Shown: positions 35,619 to 47,616 of the stretch, one piece after another
How positions within the stretch are numbered: the stretch's first letter is position 1
Layout: every line of letters starts with the position of its first letter
Origin: Fischerella thermalis PCC 7521
Lineage (GTDB): Bacteria; Cyanobacteriota; Cyanobacteriia; Cyanobacteriales; Nostocaceae
Assembly: GCF_000317225.1 (NCBI RefSeq)
Contig: NZ_AJLL01000005.1
Span: 62,001-126,000 of the forward strand
Direction of reading: 5' to 3'
Length of the DNA: 64,000 nucleotides
The notes under the pieces: generated by a model
Seen by the model: only the letters and a program-made list of their open reading frames with translations
Database searches by the model: none
Told to the model about the DNA's origin: nothing
Program-made: the position numbers and the translations under genes

Positions 35619-36881
35619 TTAAGCGATCGCAGCAGTTGATGCTTGTTTGTTAAGTGCTTGTTTCAACAACTCCGCCTTATCAGTCCGTTCCCAAGGCAGG
35701 TCTAAATCTGTCCGACCGAAGTGACCGTAAGCCGCGACGTCCTGATAAAAACGTCCGCCTCGTTCGCTTGGCAGATTGCGTAAGTTAAAGGTATGGATAA
35801 TTCCAGCCGGGCGCAGTTCAAAATGATCTGTGATTAATTGGAGTAAGGTTTGATCATCAACTTTGCCTGTACCAAAGGTATCCACCATAATGCTCACTGG
35901 TCGCGCTACACCAATAGCATAGCTAAGTTGGACTTCGCATTTTTCTGCCAAACCTGCAGCAACAATATTTTTTGCAGCATAGCGACAAGCATAGGCGGCG
36001 CTACGGTCTACCTTTGTGGGGTCTTTACCAGAAAAAGCGCCACCACCATGTCGGGAGTAACCACCGTAGGTATCGACAATGATTTTACGTCCAGTGAGAC
36101 CGGAGTCTCCTTGCGGACCACCAATCACAAATTTACCAGTGGGATTGACTAAAAAGCGAGTATTTTCATCTGGCTTAACTTCCAAGTCGCCAAATACAGG
36201 TTCCACCACTGCTGACCAGAGGTCTTTTTTGATTTTGGCTTGCACTTCTGCCTCATCAGTGATATCACCAATGGTAGGTGTATGCTGTGTGGAAATCAGG
36301 ATGGTATCAATGCCTACAGGACGTCCATCTTCGTAAGCAACAGTCACTTGAGTTTTGCCATCAGGGCGCAGGTAGGCTAATTGACCTGTCTTGCGGACTG
36401 CTGCTAGTCGACGGGCAATACGGTGAGCCAGGCTGATGGGTAAGGGCATCAGTTCTGGTGTTTCGTTACAAGCGAAACCGAACATTATACCTTGGTCGCC
36501 AGCACCAACTTTATCAAATTGCTCCTCGCTTTCCTGACGTGCTTCATGGGCAGTGTTTACACCCTGGGCAATATCGGGCGATTGCTCATCTAAAGCTACC
36601 AGCACAGAACAACTGTTAGAGCAGAAGCCATTGACTGCATCGGTATAGCCAATTTCCGCTATTTTTTTGCGGGCTACATTGACATAATTGACACTTGCTT
36701 TACTCGTTATTTCCCCGGTAATCAATACCAAGCCAGTATTAACAACAACTTCAGCAGCAACACGACTAGCTGGGTCTTGTGTGAGCAATGTATCTAGAAT
36801 TGCATCCGAAATCTGATCGCAGATTTTATCTGGATGACCTTCGGTTACTGACTCGGAGGTAAATAGATAGCGTTTAGACAA
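35619..36881 (-). CDS. metK: S-adenosylmethionine synthetase
   Basis: 420 residues, full length. [20 protein letters not shown] is the ATP/methionine-binding N-terminal signature, [15 protein letters not shown] the central hexapeptide region and [19 protein letters not shown] the C-terminal signature. It makes SAM from ATP and methionine. The start is a TTG (36881-36879), because the family begins MS.RYLFTSE at this point and a strong ribosome site lies 7 bases upstream. Single gene; no SAM riboswitch fold was seen in its leader. Confidence 0.95.
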   Translation of the reverse strand: MSKRYLFTSESVTEGHPDKICDQISDAILDTLLTQDPASRVAAEVVVNTGLVLITGEITSKASVNYVNVARKKIAEIGYTDAVNGFCSNSCSVLVALDEQSPDIAQGVNTAHEARQESEEQFDKVGAGDQGIMFGFACNETPELMPLPISLAHRIARRLAAVRKTGQLAYLRPDGKTQVTVAYEDGRPVGIDTILISTQHTPTIGDITDEAEVQAKIKKDLWSAVVEPVFGDLEVKPDENTRFLVNPTGKFVIGGPQGDSGLTGRKIIVDTYGGYSRHGGGAFSGKDPTKVDRSAAYACRYAAKNIVAAGLAEKCEVQLSYAIGVARPVSIMVDTFGTGKVDDQTLLQLITDHFELRPAGIIHTFNLRNLPSERGGRFYQDVAAYGHFGRTDLDLPWERTDKAELLKQALNKQASTAAIA

Positions 36882-36895
36882 ATTAAATTCCTCCT
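36882..36895 (-). promoter_or_regulatory. Strong ribosome binding site deciding the metK TTG start
   Basis: On the minus strand AGGAGGA (36895-36889) is followed by 7 bases and then TTG. The match to the anti-Shine-Dalgarno and the spacing are near ideal, which fixes the non-ATG start. Confidence 0.75.
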
Positions 36896-37213
36896 AAACA
36901 ATGGGAGTTAACTGACCAAATGTTGCCATTTAATCTAGCTACTTTAATCTGCAATCATAACAATATTTTTACATTCAGCAGATAAAGCAATTGGTAATTT
37001 CATAAAATCCACTCTTTACTGCTGTATTCTTTAAAATAAGTATACTGATGAGGAAAAGGTAATACTTATATGATGTTCGCTGAAACACTTATACTGTCTC
37101 GTAGGCTGGTAATAGGTAATAGGTAATTGCTAGTGGAAAAAAACAATGACCAACAGCGAAGCATAATATCGTAAGCAATTAGCGGAAATTGATATTAGTT
37201 CTTATGCCCAATA
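36896..37213. other. metK leader and prk downstream gap
   Basis: About 320 AT-rich bases with the presumed metK promoter. No gene and no recognised riboswitch or operator. Confidence 0.35.
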
Positions 37214-37240
37214 TAAAAAAAGGGACACTATAGTGTCCCT
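37214..37240 (-). terminator. Rho-independent terminator of prk
   Basis: Positions 37221-37240 form a perfect palindrome with 10-base arms (AGGGACACTA and its complement). On the minus strand it is followed by seven T (37220-37214). It lies about 30 bases beyond the prk stop. Confidence 0.8.
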
Positions 37241-37268
37241 TATATATTTAGACACAAATACTGTTGCC

Positions 37269-38273
37269 TTAAACTTGAACCGCCATTTTGGCTTCCTTTG
37301 CTGTCAAACGCTCGTAGGTGGCGCGCATTTTTAATCCTGTTAGCACTTGGAATAAACCTGTACCATTGTTGGAACCAGGATACTCCCTGTGCTGGAGTAA
37401 TAAATGAGTCATCTCACCTTGATACTTGGTGGATGTTTTGCTGAGGTGAGTTTCGATGTAGATAACTTCTTCGAGGTTATCGAATTGACCATCTACCTCA
37501 AGGACAGAGACGTAGCGACCATAGTATACATCTGAACCATAGTACAGTTGCATACCAGGATAGGAACAAGTCAGCTTGCGTCCACAAGGAGTCCAGTGGA
37601 TTGTGGAACCTTCATCGAACAAATAAACTGGTTCAAAGCCTTCTTTACCCTCGCGTTGTAGCATCCGTACCCGCAGAACTTTACGCTCTTTGTCCTCTTT
37701 GATCAGGTTGGTAGGTAATACCTGAAGAACTACATCAGCAAATTCTCTTTGTGGTTCAATGTACTTCTGAAAATCAGGTTTACGAGAATTGATTTGAGCC
37801 AAAACATCTTCGTAGCGGTGACCGCGTTCAGCCATATCTCGCTGAATCTTCCAAGCAATTTTGACTTCATCACTGATATCAAAATAGACGCTGAAGTCAA
37901 TTAGCGATCGCACACGTTCATCATATAAAGGATGTAGCCCCTCAATCACTACAATATGATTTGGTTCTACCAGTTCGGGTGGATCGATAGTGCCAGTTTC
38001 GTGGTTATAAATTGGCTTCATGATTGATTGACCTTCTTTGAGCGCTTTGATTTGCTCGTACATCAGGTCAAAATTGTTGGCTCTGGGGTCAAGTGCGGTT
38101 ATACCTGTTTCTTTACGCTGCTTACGATCCAGACAATGATAGTCATCCAAACAGATGACTGTCATCAACTCCTCACCAAATAAATCCGTCAGACGACGCA
38201 AAAACGTAGATTTACCACACCCAGAGTCTCCGGCTACTCCGATCAATACCACACGTTCTGGTTTATTACTCAT
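37269..38273 (-). CDS. prk: Phosphoribulokinase
   Basis: 334 residues, the plant/cyanobacterial class. The P-loop GVAGDSGCGKST includes Cys19, and CLDDYHCLDR holds Cys41 and Cys47. C-terminal Cys230 and Cys236 lie in CGRKLTCSYPG. Cys pairs at these positions give thioredoxin and CP12/GAPDH control in the light-dark cycle in this family. It phosphorylates ribulose-5-phosphate to the Rubisco substrate. The ATG at 38273 has a GAGGAGA ribosome site. It is divergent from petH across a 1.5-kb gap. Confidence 0.96.
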   Translation of the reverse strand: MSNKPERVVLIGVAGDSGCGKSTFLRRLTDLFGEELMTVICLDDYHCLDRKQRKETGITALDPRANNFDLMYEQIKALKEGQSIMKPIYNHETGTIDPPELVEPNHIVVIEGLHPLYDERVRSLIDFSVYFDISDEVKIAWKIQRDMAERGHRYEDVLAQINSRKPDFQKYIEPQREFADVVLQVLPTNLIKEDKERKVLRVRMLQREGKEGFEPVYLFDEGSTIHWTPCGRKLTCSYPGMQLYYGSDVYYGRYVSVLEVDGQFDNLEEVIYIETHLSKTSTKYQGEMTHLLLQHREYPGSNNGTGLFQVLTGLKMRATYERLTAKEAKMAVQV

Positions 38274-41106
<2,833 letters not shown>

Positions 41107-41180
41107 TTTGGTTGATAGTTGGTAGTTGGTTGGAACAAACAACAAACAACAAACAACAAACAACAAACAAAATAAAGATC
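41107..41180. repeat. GTTGGTAGTT/ACAAACA short tandem repeat
   Basis: GTTGATAGTTGGTAGTTGGT is followed by (ACAAACA)n, between petH and homoserine dehydrogenase. It can be translated in frame with the latter, but that part is not conserved protein. Confidence 0.65.
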
Positions 41181-41239
41181 TAGTAGGGTGGGCAATGCCC
41201 ACCCTACAATTGTTGTTGGTGAAATTTGGTATAAGATTC

Positions 41240-42574
41240 GTGGGCGTAAAGCTGGGAATACTGGGTTTAGGTACAGTAGGCACAGGTACAGTGCAACTTT
41301 TACAAGATAATGCAGGGCGTCACCCGTTGTTGCGAGATGTAGAAATATATCGGGTGGGGGTGCGATCGCTTGACAAACCCCGGATGGTAGAATTGCCGGG
41401 TGCAGTCTTAACAACAGATTTAGCAGCAATAGTCAACGACCCGCAGGTAGATATAGTAGTCGAGGTTATTGGTGGACTGGAACCCGCGCGATCGCTAATT
41501 CTCAAAGCCATTGAAAATGGCAAACATGTCGTCACAGCTAATAAAGCCGTAATTTCCCGTTTTGGGGATGAAATCTTTACTGCTGCCAATAAAGCTGGTG
41601 TTTATGTCATGTTAGAAGCTGCTGTTGGTGGTGGGATCCCGGTGATTCAACCGCTCAAGCAATCTTTAAGTGTCAACCGCATTCACACCGTCACAGGCAT
41701 TGTTAACGGTACAACTAACTATATCTTGACGCGGATGCAAACTGAAGGCATTAGCTTCGATGATGTCTTAGCCGACGCCCAAAAGTTAGGTTATGCAGAA
41801 GCCGATCCGACAGCTGATGTCGATGGTTTGGACGCTGCAGACAAAATAGCTATTCTGGCCTCATTAGCCTTTGGTGGACGCATTAAACTACAAGATGTCT
41901 ATTGTGAGGGTATTCGGCAAGTCAGTAAAACAGACATTGCCTATGCCGATAAATTGGGGTTTGTGATTAAACTACTAGCAATAGCTAAAACAGTTAATCT
42001 TCCCCCCATCAGCCCTACTCTACGGGAAGCCACGTATGCGTCTACACCCGATCATCCAATTTCCGTCAGAGTTCACCCTACCCTAGTTCCAAAAGCACAC
42101 CCCTTAGCCAGCATCAACGGTGTTTATAATGCCATTCTTGTGGAAGGAGAACCGATTGGACAGGTAATGTTTTTTGGTCCAGGTGCTGGTGCTGGTGCAA
42201 CTGCTAGTGCTGTATCGTCTGACATCTTAAATTTGGTAGCAGCACTACAAACCAGTACAGCTACACCCAACCCCTTATTATCTTGTAGGCATCAAGACTA
42301 CTGCCAAATTACGCCACTAGAAGAACTTGTTACCAGATTCTATACCCGTTTTCTGACTAAAGACCAACCAGGGGTAATTGGTAAATTGGGAACCTGCTTT
42401 GGTAAATACAGTGTAAGCTTAGAGTCAGTTGTACAAACAGGCTTTCAGGGAGAATTAGCAGAGATTGTTGTTGTTACCCACGATGTCCGAGAAGGAGATT
42501 TCCGCCAAGCTTTGGCAGAAATTCGTACCTTAGAAGCGATAGACAGCATTCCTAGCTTGTTACGAGTGTTATGA
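41240..42574 (+). CDS. hom: Homoserine dehydrogenase
   Basis: 444 residues from GTG 41240; the frame is open back to 41126, but that part is repeat-derived. N-terminal NAD(P) domain VKLGILGLGTVGTGTVQLL; catalytic region GIVNGTTNYILTRM and YAEADPTADVDGLDAADKIA; C-terminal ACT domain (GVIGKLGTCFGKYSVSLESV). It makes homoserine for threonine and methionine. An insertion of about 20 residues (LPPISPTLREATYASTPDHP) before VRVHPTLVPKAHPL is encoded by a dispersed repeat (about 42002-42060). It follows petH in the same direction. Confidence 0.93.
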   Translation: MGVKLGILGLGTVGTGTVQLLQDNAGRHPLLRDVEIYRVGVRSLDKPRMVELPGAVLTTDLAAIVNDPQVDIVVEVIGGLEPARSLILKAIENGKHVVTANKAVISRFGDEIFTAANKAGVYVMLEAAVGGGIPVIQPLKQSLSVNRIHTVTGIVNGTTNYILTRMQTEGISFDDVLADAQKLGYAEADPTADVDGLDAADKIAILASLAFGGRIKLQDVYCEGIRQVSKTDIAYADKLGFVIKLLAIAKTVNLPPISPTLREATYASTPDHPISVRVHPTLVPKAHPLASINGVYNAILVEGEPIGQVMFFGPGAGAGATASAVSSDILNLVAALQTSTATPNPLLSCRHQDYCQITPLEELVTRFYTRFLTKDQPGVIGKLGTCFGKYSVSLESVVQTGFQGELAEIVVVTHDVREGDFRQALAEIRTLEAIDSIPSLLRVL

Positions 42575-42582
42575 GAAACTTT

Positions 42583-42682
42583 TTGTTAGTGGTTAGTGGT
42601 TAGTAGTTAGTAGGGAATAGGTAATAGAAAAAACACCAACCAACAACCACCAATCAACAACCAACAACCAACAATCAACAAT
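42583..42682. repeat. GTTAGTGGTTAG / CCAACCAACAACC repeats
   Basis: TTAGTGGTTAGTGGTTAGTA units are followed by their complementary CAACCAACAACCACCAATCA type units. The two halves could pair into a long imperfect stem after the homoserine dehydrogenase gene. Confidence 0.6.
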
Positions 42683-42697
42683 GTAGGATAATCACCG

Positions 42698-43690
42698 ATG
42701 ACAAACACGCCTCCCGATCCTAAGTCATCTCAAACAAATGCCCTCGACTTTGATGAATTTATTGGCATTCTTGTTGCTTTTGTCACTATCGGGGCTATTT
42801 TGTTTTGGTCATTTTCCCGTAAGGAGTCTGGCTGGAATTTCAACAGCTCGCTGTTACCTTCCCCTACTCCGACTACTTCCCCCACACCTTTAGCGATACC
42901 AACTCCTCCAGATGTGGGAACTCGTCAAACACCGTCTGCATCTCCCCAAGAGAATTTAAGTAGAGTCACACCATCTCCCACTGTCAACCCGAATAATTTG
43001 CCGCAAGAACAAGCACCTGTTCCACCCTTAACTAGCAACAGAACCCTACCACTAGTTATTCCTGAGCAAAAATCAACTATTCCCCCACCAATTGCATTTA
43101 CTGATGTACCGAGTGACTTTTGGGCGCGTCGTTTTATTGATGTGCTTTCCTCTCGGAATATAATTAAGGGCTATGAAGATTACACCTTTAGACCAAATCA
43201 GCCTGTCACCCGCGCTGAATTTGCTGCCATTGTGGAACAAGCGTTTGGCAAAGAACTTAGCAAGACCAAGAATACAATCTCTTTTAAGGATGTGCCACCT
43301 GGGTTTTGGGCAAACTCAGCCATCGACCAAGCCGTCAGTACAGGGTTCTTGAAAGGCTACCCTAACAAAGTTTTTAGACCACAGCAAAAGATTCCGCGAG
43401 TCCAGATATTAGTTGCCCTGACTAGTGGAATGAATTTAAATGTTCCTGCTTCTCAAACTCGAATTATAAGCTTTTACAGGGATGCTAAAGAAATTCCTAA
43501 TTACGCTACTGACAAAATAGCAGCTGCCACAGCTAATAGTCTTGTGGTTAACTATCCTAATCCCAAAGCGCTCAATCCCAATAAAGAAGCTACCCGTGCT
43601 GAGGTAGCGGCTATGGTTTATCAAGCTTTGGTGCGAACGGGAAGGTTAGACGCAATTCAATCTGAATATATTGTCAAAGTGCCTAATTAA
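42698..43690 (+). CDS. SLH-domain protein, membrane-anchored
   Basis: 330 residues. One membrane helix (about 25-46, FIGILVAFVTIGAILFWSFS) is followed by a long Pro/Thr/Ser-rich spacer (about 50-135) and three SLH motifs: FTDVPSDFWARRFIDVLSSR, FKDVPPGFWANSAIDQAVST and a weaker FYRDAKEIPNYATDKIAAAT. SLH domains bind cell-wall polymers, so this protein probably links the cytoplasmic membrane to the peptidoglycan. It is not a porin, since no barrel region follows. Confidence 0.85.
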   Translation: MTNTPPDPKSSQTNALDFDEFIGILVAFVTIGAILFWSFSRKESGWNFNSSLLPSPTPTTSPTPLAIPTPPDVGTRQTPSASPQENLSRVTPSPTVNPNNLPQEQAPVPPLTSNRTLPLVIPEQKSTIPPPIAFTDVPSDFWARRFIDVLSSRNIIKGYEDYTFRPNQPVTRAEFAAIVEQAFGKELSKTKNTISFKDVPPGFWANSAIDQAVSTGFLKGYPNKVFRPQQKIPRVQILVALTSGMNLNVPASQTRIISFYRDAKEIPNYATDKIAAATANSLVVNYPNPKALNPNKEATRAEVAAMVYQALVRTGRLDAIQSEYIVKVPN

Positions 43691-43703
43691 ATGCTCAAGC
43701 ACA

Positions 43704-43739
43704 AGTGGTCAAGAGTTGCGAAGAATCTACTTGACCACT
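43704..43739. terminator. Hairpin between convergent SLH and CAAD genes
   Basis: AGTGGTCAAG (43704-43713) and CTTGACCACT (43730-43739) are a perfect 10-bp inverted repeat with a 16-base loop, located between two convergent stops. No strong T run follows, so termination is likely but not certain. Confidence 0.5.
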
Positions 43740-43815
43740 CAGGAGGAGGCGAGATCCAGCAGTAATTCATAGCGTACCAGCGTTGCGATCGCTCTGGGTA
43801 CTGAATTACTCAGAT

Positions 43816-44256
43816 TTAGGCGTCTTTACCGATCACTTGTGATTTGAGAGTCGCAATTTCATTGGTTAACTCTTGCCTGGTAGAGGCTTTGAGTAAATAG
43901 CGGTAAATAAACCATGCAGAGTAACCAATACCAATTAATTCAAAAGTCGGTGCCACTAAAGGAATATCATTTAAAGCATCTAGGATCGCCAAGACAACTT
44001 TAACAGCGACAATGGCTCCCACAATCAAACCAATCGTAACCAGGGGCTGTCTATACTTGTTAAAAAAGCTTCCCAGGTATTCGGGTAGTGTCGCTAAAAA
44101 GCTAGAAGCGACCTCTCCATACTTCAACCATTGGTCTTGAGTTTGCACAGTGGGTTGGATTTTTGTAATGGTTCCTGTTTGGTTGTTCATATCTGGCACT
44201 ATTGCCTCTGGAGACTTTGTTTCTACTACTTCCGGTTCTTGCATTTCCGCTCCCAT
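43816..44256 (-). CDS. CAAD-domain (CurT/CURT1-like) thylakoid protein
   Basis: 146 residues. An acidic, variable N-terminus (about 60 residues) is followed by an amphipathic stretch and two membrane helices (LVTIGLIVGAIVAVKVVLAI, LVAPTFELIGIGYSAWFIYR) and a charged amphipathic tail (STRQELTNEIATLKSQV). This hairpin layout defines the CAAD family, whose members CURT1 and CurT bend thylakoid membranes. Whether this copy is CurT itself or a paralogue is not clear. Confidence 0.82.
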   Translation of the reverse strand: MGAEMQEPEVVETKSPEAIVPDMNNQTGTITKIQPTVQTQDQWLKYGEVASSFLATLPEYLGSFFNKYRQPLVTIGLIVGAIVAVKVVLAILDALNDIPLVAPTFELIGIGYSAWFIYRYLLKASTRQELTNEIATLKSQVIGKDA

Positions 44257-44708
44257 GATTGTGACAGTTGAGTTACTTTGATCGGGACAATTACAACCAA
44301 AAGGCTGTTGAGTCGGCGATGCACTAACACATCACTTTACACATACAGAGATGTGCCTTGAACCAAAGTTCAAGTCTTGGTCTTGCCTGTTTCGCCCATC
44401 TGGTGGACTGACATCAGACAGGTAAGCTGTTTATGATCGTACTCATTGGAGTACAAATCATGCACCAATAAGTTCATCCCTTATTTATACAAGCCTAAAT
44501 GCCGATTTTACCTGATATTTAGGCAATCTTAAGCTGTTATTCTCAATGCTGAGAGTAGAATTGATATTAATACTTAATAAAAATTTTTATGTATTCATCT
44601 AGTCTAGACTTTTAAAGTTATTTGTGGTAGCAAGAGGCTAATAGTGAAATTTTGTGGACACCAGCATTATAAAATCTGGTACTAAAGATTTGGTATATCC
44701 CTACAATC
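44257..44708. other. Gap between divergent CAAD and GDSL genes
   Basis: About 450 bases, AT-rich toward the right. It carries the two promoters. No gene, repeat family or clear operator was identified. Confidence 0.35.
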
Positions 44709-45536
44709 GTGTCCACTTCTGCAAAAACTTCTCCTACCTGGGCAATTCTATCGCTGATTACCAACGGTATACTCTTACTAGCTGTCATCCTGCTAATCTG
44801 GCGACAGCAGGGAGTGACTGCTTTTTTCGCGGATATATTGCCAAACCACGCCAATGCGGATGCTTCATCGCAACCTACACCGGAGTTGGGTAATCGTCAT
44901 AAACTCAATTATCAACAGTGGGTAGATATCCTCAAACAAGAAGCGACAGTCGCTGCTGAAAAACGTCCAGATCATCTCAATATAATTGTTGGAGATTCCC
45001 TTAGTTTGTGGTTTCCTCCTGAGCTATTACCTGAAGGTAGGAACTGGTTAAACCAAGGTATCTCTGGAGAAAATAGCACTGGGTTATTAAAAAGATTAAA
45101 ACTATTTGACCGCACGCAACCAGAAACAATTTTTGTGATGATTGGTATTAATGATCTAATCCAAGGCAAGGACGATGAGATAATTTTACAAAACCATCGG
45201 CGAATCGTACGCTACCTGCGTCAGGTGCATCCCCACACACAAATAGTTATTCAGTCAATTTTGCCACACGGAGGAAAACAAGCAAATTGGGAAGGGCGAG
45301 AAAAATTATTAGCTATTTCCAATAGCCGCATTCAAAAGCTGAATCAGCAACTGCAAACTATAGCTAAAACAGAAGGCGTTAAATATCTAAACTTACATCC
45401 CCTATTTGTCAACAAGCAGGGTCATCTCCGTCCCGAATTAAGCACCGATGGCTTACATCTCAATTCTCAAGGTTATTTAGTATGGAGTTCTGCTTTGCAA
45501 TTATACAGCCAGATGGAACTAGAGGGTGGGCGCTAG
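44709..45536 (+). CDS. SGNH/GDSL-family hydrolase, membrane-anchored
   Basis: 275 residues from a GTG start. One N-terminal membrane helix (about 13-32, LITNGILLLAVILLIW). All four SGNH blocks are visible: GDSLS with the nucleophile Ser (block I), NQGISGENS (block II), MIGINDLIQG (block III) and STDGLHLNSQGY with the Asp and His (block V). Such enzymes are esterases or acetyl-hydrolases acting on lipids or polysaccharides; the substrate is unknown. It is followed by ispH in the same direction after 122 bases. Confidence 0.85.
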   Translation: MSTSAKTSPTWAILSLITNGILLLAVILLIWRQQGVTAFFADILPNHANADASSQPTPELGNRHKLNYQQWVDILKQEATVAAEKRPDHLNIIVGDSLSLWFPPELLPEGRNWLNQGISGENSTGLLKRLKLFDRTQPETIFVMIGINDLIQGKDDEIILQNHRRIVRYLRQVHPHTQIVIQSILPHGGKQANWEGREKLLAISNSRIQKLNQQLQTIAKTEGVKYLNLHPLFVNKQGHLRPELSTDGLHLNSQGYLVWSSALQLYSQMELEGGR

Positions 45537-45658
45537 GAGAGTATAAGGGGTGTGGGGGGTAATAAAATCTTTTCATCTACTGATACTTCTCACACTTCCC
45601 CACCACAACAGTGCCTCAGCAAGAGAAAATGTGAAAGAGTGATTTTTGTTAAACAACA

Positions 45659-46867
45659 ATGGATACTAAAGCTTTTAAACGTTCACTTCAACATTCTGAA
45701 AATTATCATCGTAAAGGGTTTGGTCATCAAGAAGAAGTCGCCACCCAATTACAGTCAGAATATCAAAGTCAGCTAATTCAGCAAATACGGAATAATAATT
45801 ACACCCTTACCCGAGGAGACGTCACAATTCGACTAGCCGAAGCTTTTGGTTTTTGTTGGGGTGTAGAACGCGCTGTAGCGATGGCTTATGAAACTCGTAA
45901 GCACTTCCCCACAGAACGTATTTGGATTACTAATGAAATTATTCACAATCCTTCTGTTAACCAACGGATGCGGGAAATGAATGTAGAATTCATCCCAGTC
46001 ACAGCAGGGAAAAAAGACTTTGCGATTGTGGAGACTGGTGATGTCGTGATATTACCTGCTTTTGGTGCCAGCGTTCAAGAAATGCAGATACTTAATGACA
46101 AAGGCTGCAAAATTGTTGATACCACTTGTCCTTGGGTATCAAAGGTTTGGAATACAGTTGAGAAGCATAAAAAGCGTGAGTATACCTCAATTATTCATGG
46201 TAAATATAAGCACGAAGAAACAATCGCTACTAGTTCTTTTGCAGGAAAATATCTCATTGTTTTGAATTTAAAAGAGGCAGAATACGTAGCTAACTACATA
46301 TTGCATGGTGGAAATCGAGAAGAATTTCTTGCTAAATTCAGTAAAGCTTGCTCAGCAGGATTTGACCCCGATAAAGATTTAGAAATGATTGGCATTGCCA
46401 ACCAAACTACAATGCTCAAAAGTGAAACTGAGCAAATTGGCAAACTGTTTGAACATACTATGATGCAAAAGTATGGGCCAGCCAATTTAAATGACCATTT
46501 CCAAAGCTTTAATACTATCTGTGATGCTACTCAAGAACGGCAAGATGCCATGTTGGAATTGGTAGAAAAACAGTTAGATTTAATGATTGTAATTGGTGGG
46601 TTTAATTCATCAAACACTACCCAATTACAACAAATAGCTTTTGAGCGTGGAATTTCTTCTTACCATATTGATAGTGTTGATAGAATTCTATCTGAAAATC
46701 GCATTGAACATCGATTATTAAATGGTAATTTGGAAATTACAAACAACTGGTTGCCTGATGGAGAAATTGTTATCGGTGTGACTTCTGGTGCTTCTACACC
46801 TGATAAGGTAGTAGAAGATGTAATTGAAAAGATATTTGAATTAAAATCAGTAGTGGCGATCGCCTGA
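45659..46867 (+). CDS. ispH: 4-Hydroxy-3-methylbut-2-enyl diphosphate reductase
   Basis: 402 residues, the long cyanobacterial/plastid form. The three Cys ligands of the iron-sulfur cluster are in [11 protein letters not shown] (Cys66), [10 protein letters not shown] and [26 protein letters not shown] and [15 protein letters not shown] are further signatures. It performs the last step of the MEP isoprenoid pathway, yielding IPP and DMAPP with electrons from ferredoxin. A terminator follows. Confidence 0.96.
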   Translation: MDTKAFKRSLQHSENYHRKGFGHQEEVATQLQSEYQSQLIQQIRNNNYTLTRGDVTIRLAEAFGFCWGVERAVAMAYETRKHFPTERIWITNEIIHNPSVNQRMREMNVEFIPVTAGKKDFAIVETGDVVILPAFGASVQEMQILNDKGCKIVDTTCPWVSKVWNTVEKHKKREYTSIIHGKYKHEETIATSSFAGKYLIVLNLKEAEYVANYILHGGNREEFLAKFSKACSAGFDPDKDLEMIGIANQTTMLKSETEQIGKLFEHTMMQKYGPANLNDHFQSFNTICDATQERQDAMLELVEKQLDLMIVIGGFNSSNTTQLQQIAFERGISSYHIDSVDRILSENRIEHRLLNGNLEITNNWLPDGEIVIGVTSGASTPDKVVEDVIEKIFELKSVVAIA

Positions 46868-46886
46868 TTTGATTTTCGAGACATAG

Positions 46887-46930
46887 AGCTGTGATTTATT
46901 AATATTAAGTAAGTCACAGCTATTGTTTTT
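46887..46930 (+). terminator. Terminator of ispH
   Basis: AGCTGTGA (46887-46894) pairs with TCACAGCT (46914-46921) and is followed by ATTGTTTTT. Confidence 0.65.
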
Positions 46931-47038
46931 GATGTGAGCATTTAGGACTGCTATGGATTGGCTGTTTGAATATAGGCAACTGCCAAGGGTGTTTAGTTTA
47001 GTTTCTAGTTGAGTGATAATGGCACGGTCAAATGCTGA

Positions 47039-47485
47039 TCAAGTTCGCTTTTGACCAAAAATTTCTGGTTTTAAAATACCCCACAGTTGACCATCTTGAC
47101 ATAAATGAGCATGAATTAACGCCCGATGTCCAAAATTTTGATGCTCAAATTCTTTATTAATAACCTCTGGGCTGGCGGTTTCCACATCTTCGACATAAAC
47201 AGAAGGATCGGTTCGTAAAGCGGCTGCGAATAAGGGGTCTTCTGTTGGTAACGACTCTGGTTCTAATCTCCAGTCGGTGTCTGTAATCTCTGCTATCTGT
47301 TGATTACGCCGCCACCAATGGACAATTTTACCTAGTTTAGTTTGAGGATTTCTCAGATAAATAAAACAGCGATCGCATTGCAAAACTTCCCCAAGTACCG
47401 GAAGTAAAGGAGCAAAGACAGAATTTGGATCGCTATGTGTGTCTAGAAGGCTTTTGATAGCTTTTGGCAAAATTAAATCACTCAT
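47039..47485 (-). CDS. GAF-domain protein with a broken C-terminus
   Basis: 148 residues of a single GAF domain (FAPLLPVLGEVLQCDRCFIY, then LIHAHLCQDGQLWGILKPEI) that stops at GQKRT. The same frame continues past the TGA with SAFDRAIITQLETKLNT. After a small frameshift another frame gives PLAVAYIQTANP and a stop at 46951-46953. Related cyanobacterial GAF proteins have W at the stop position and end with a similar (PLAVAY) tail, so a Trp to TGA change plus a frameshift removed the last 30 or so residues. The core fold may survive. The ligand is unknown. Confidence 0.65.
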   Translation of the reverse strand: MSDLILPKAIKSLLDTHSDPNSVFAPLLPVLGEVLQCDRCFIYLRNPQTKLGKIVHWWRRNQQIAEITDTDWRLEPESLPTEDPLFAAALRTDPSVYVEDVETASPEVINKEFEHQNFGHRALIHAHLCQDGQLWGILKPEIFGQKRT

Positions 47486-47540
47486 AGAAAGACAAATTAT
47501 TTTTCTGCATATTTTGTCAATAACTATGGCGGTTAGTTAA

Positions 47541-47585
47541 TAAAAAACCAACCCCTTTTTCAAAAGCAAAGCTACTAGGAGTTGG
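47541..47585 (-). terminator. Terminator of the ammonium transporter gene
   Basis: On the minus strand CCAACTCC (47585-47578) pairs, with one mismatch, with GGGGTTGG (47555-47548), followed by six T. It lies about 30 bases after the amt stop. Confidence 0.6.
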
Positions 47586-47616
47586 TATTAATTAGCAAAA
47601 ACTCAATAATTGACAA

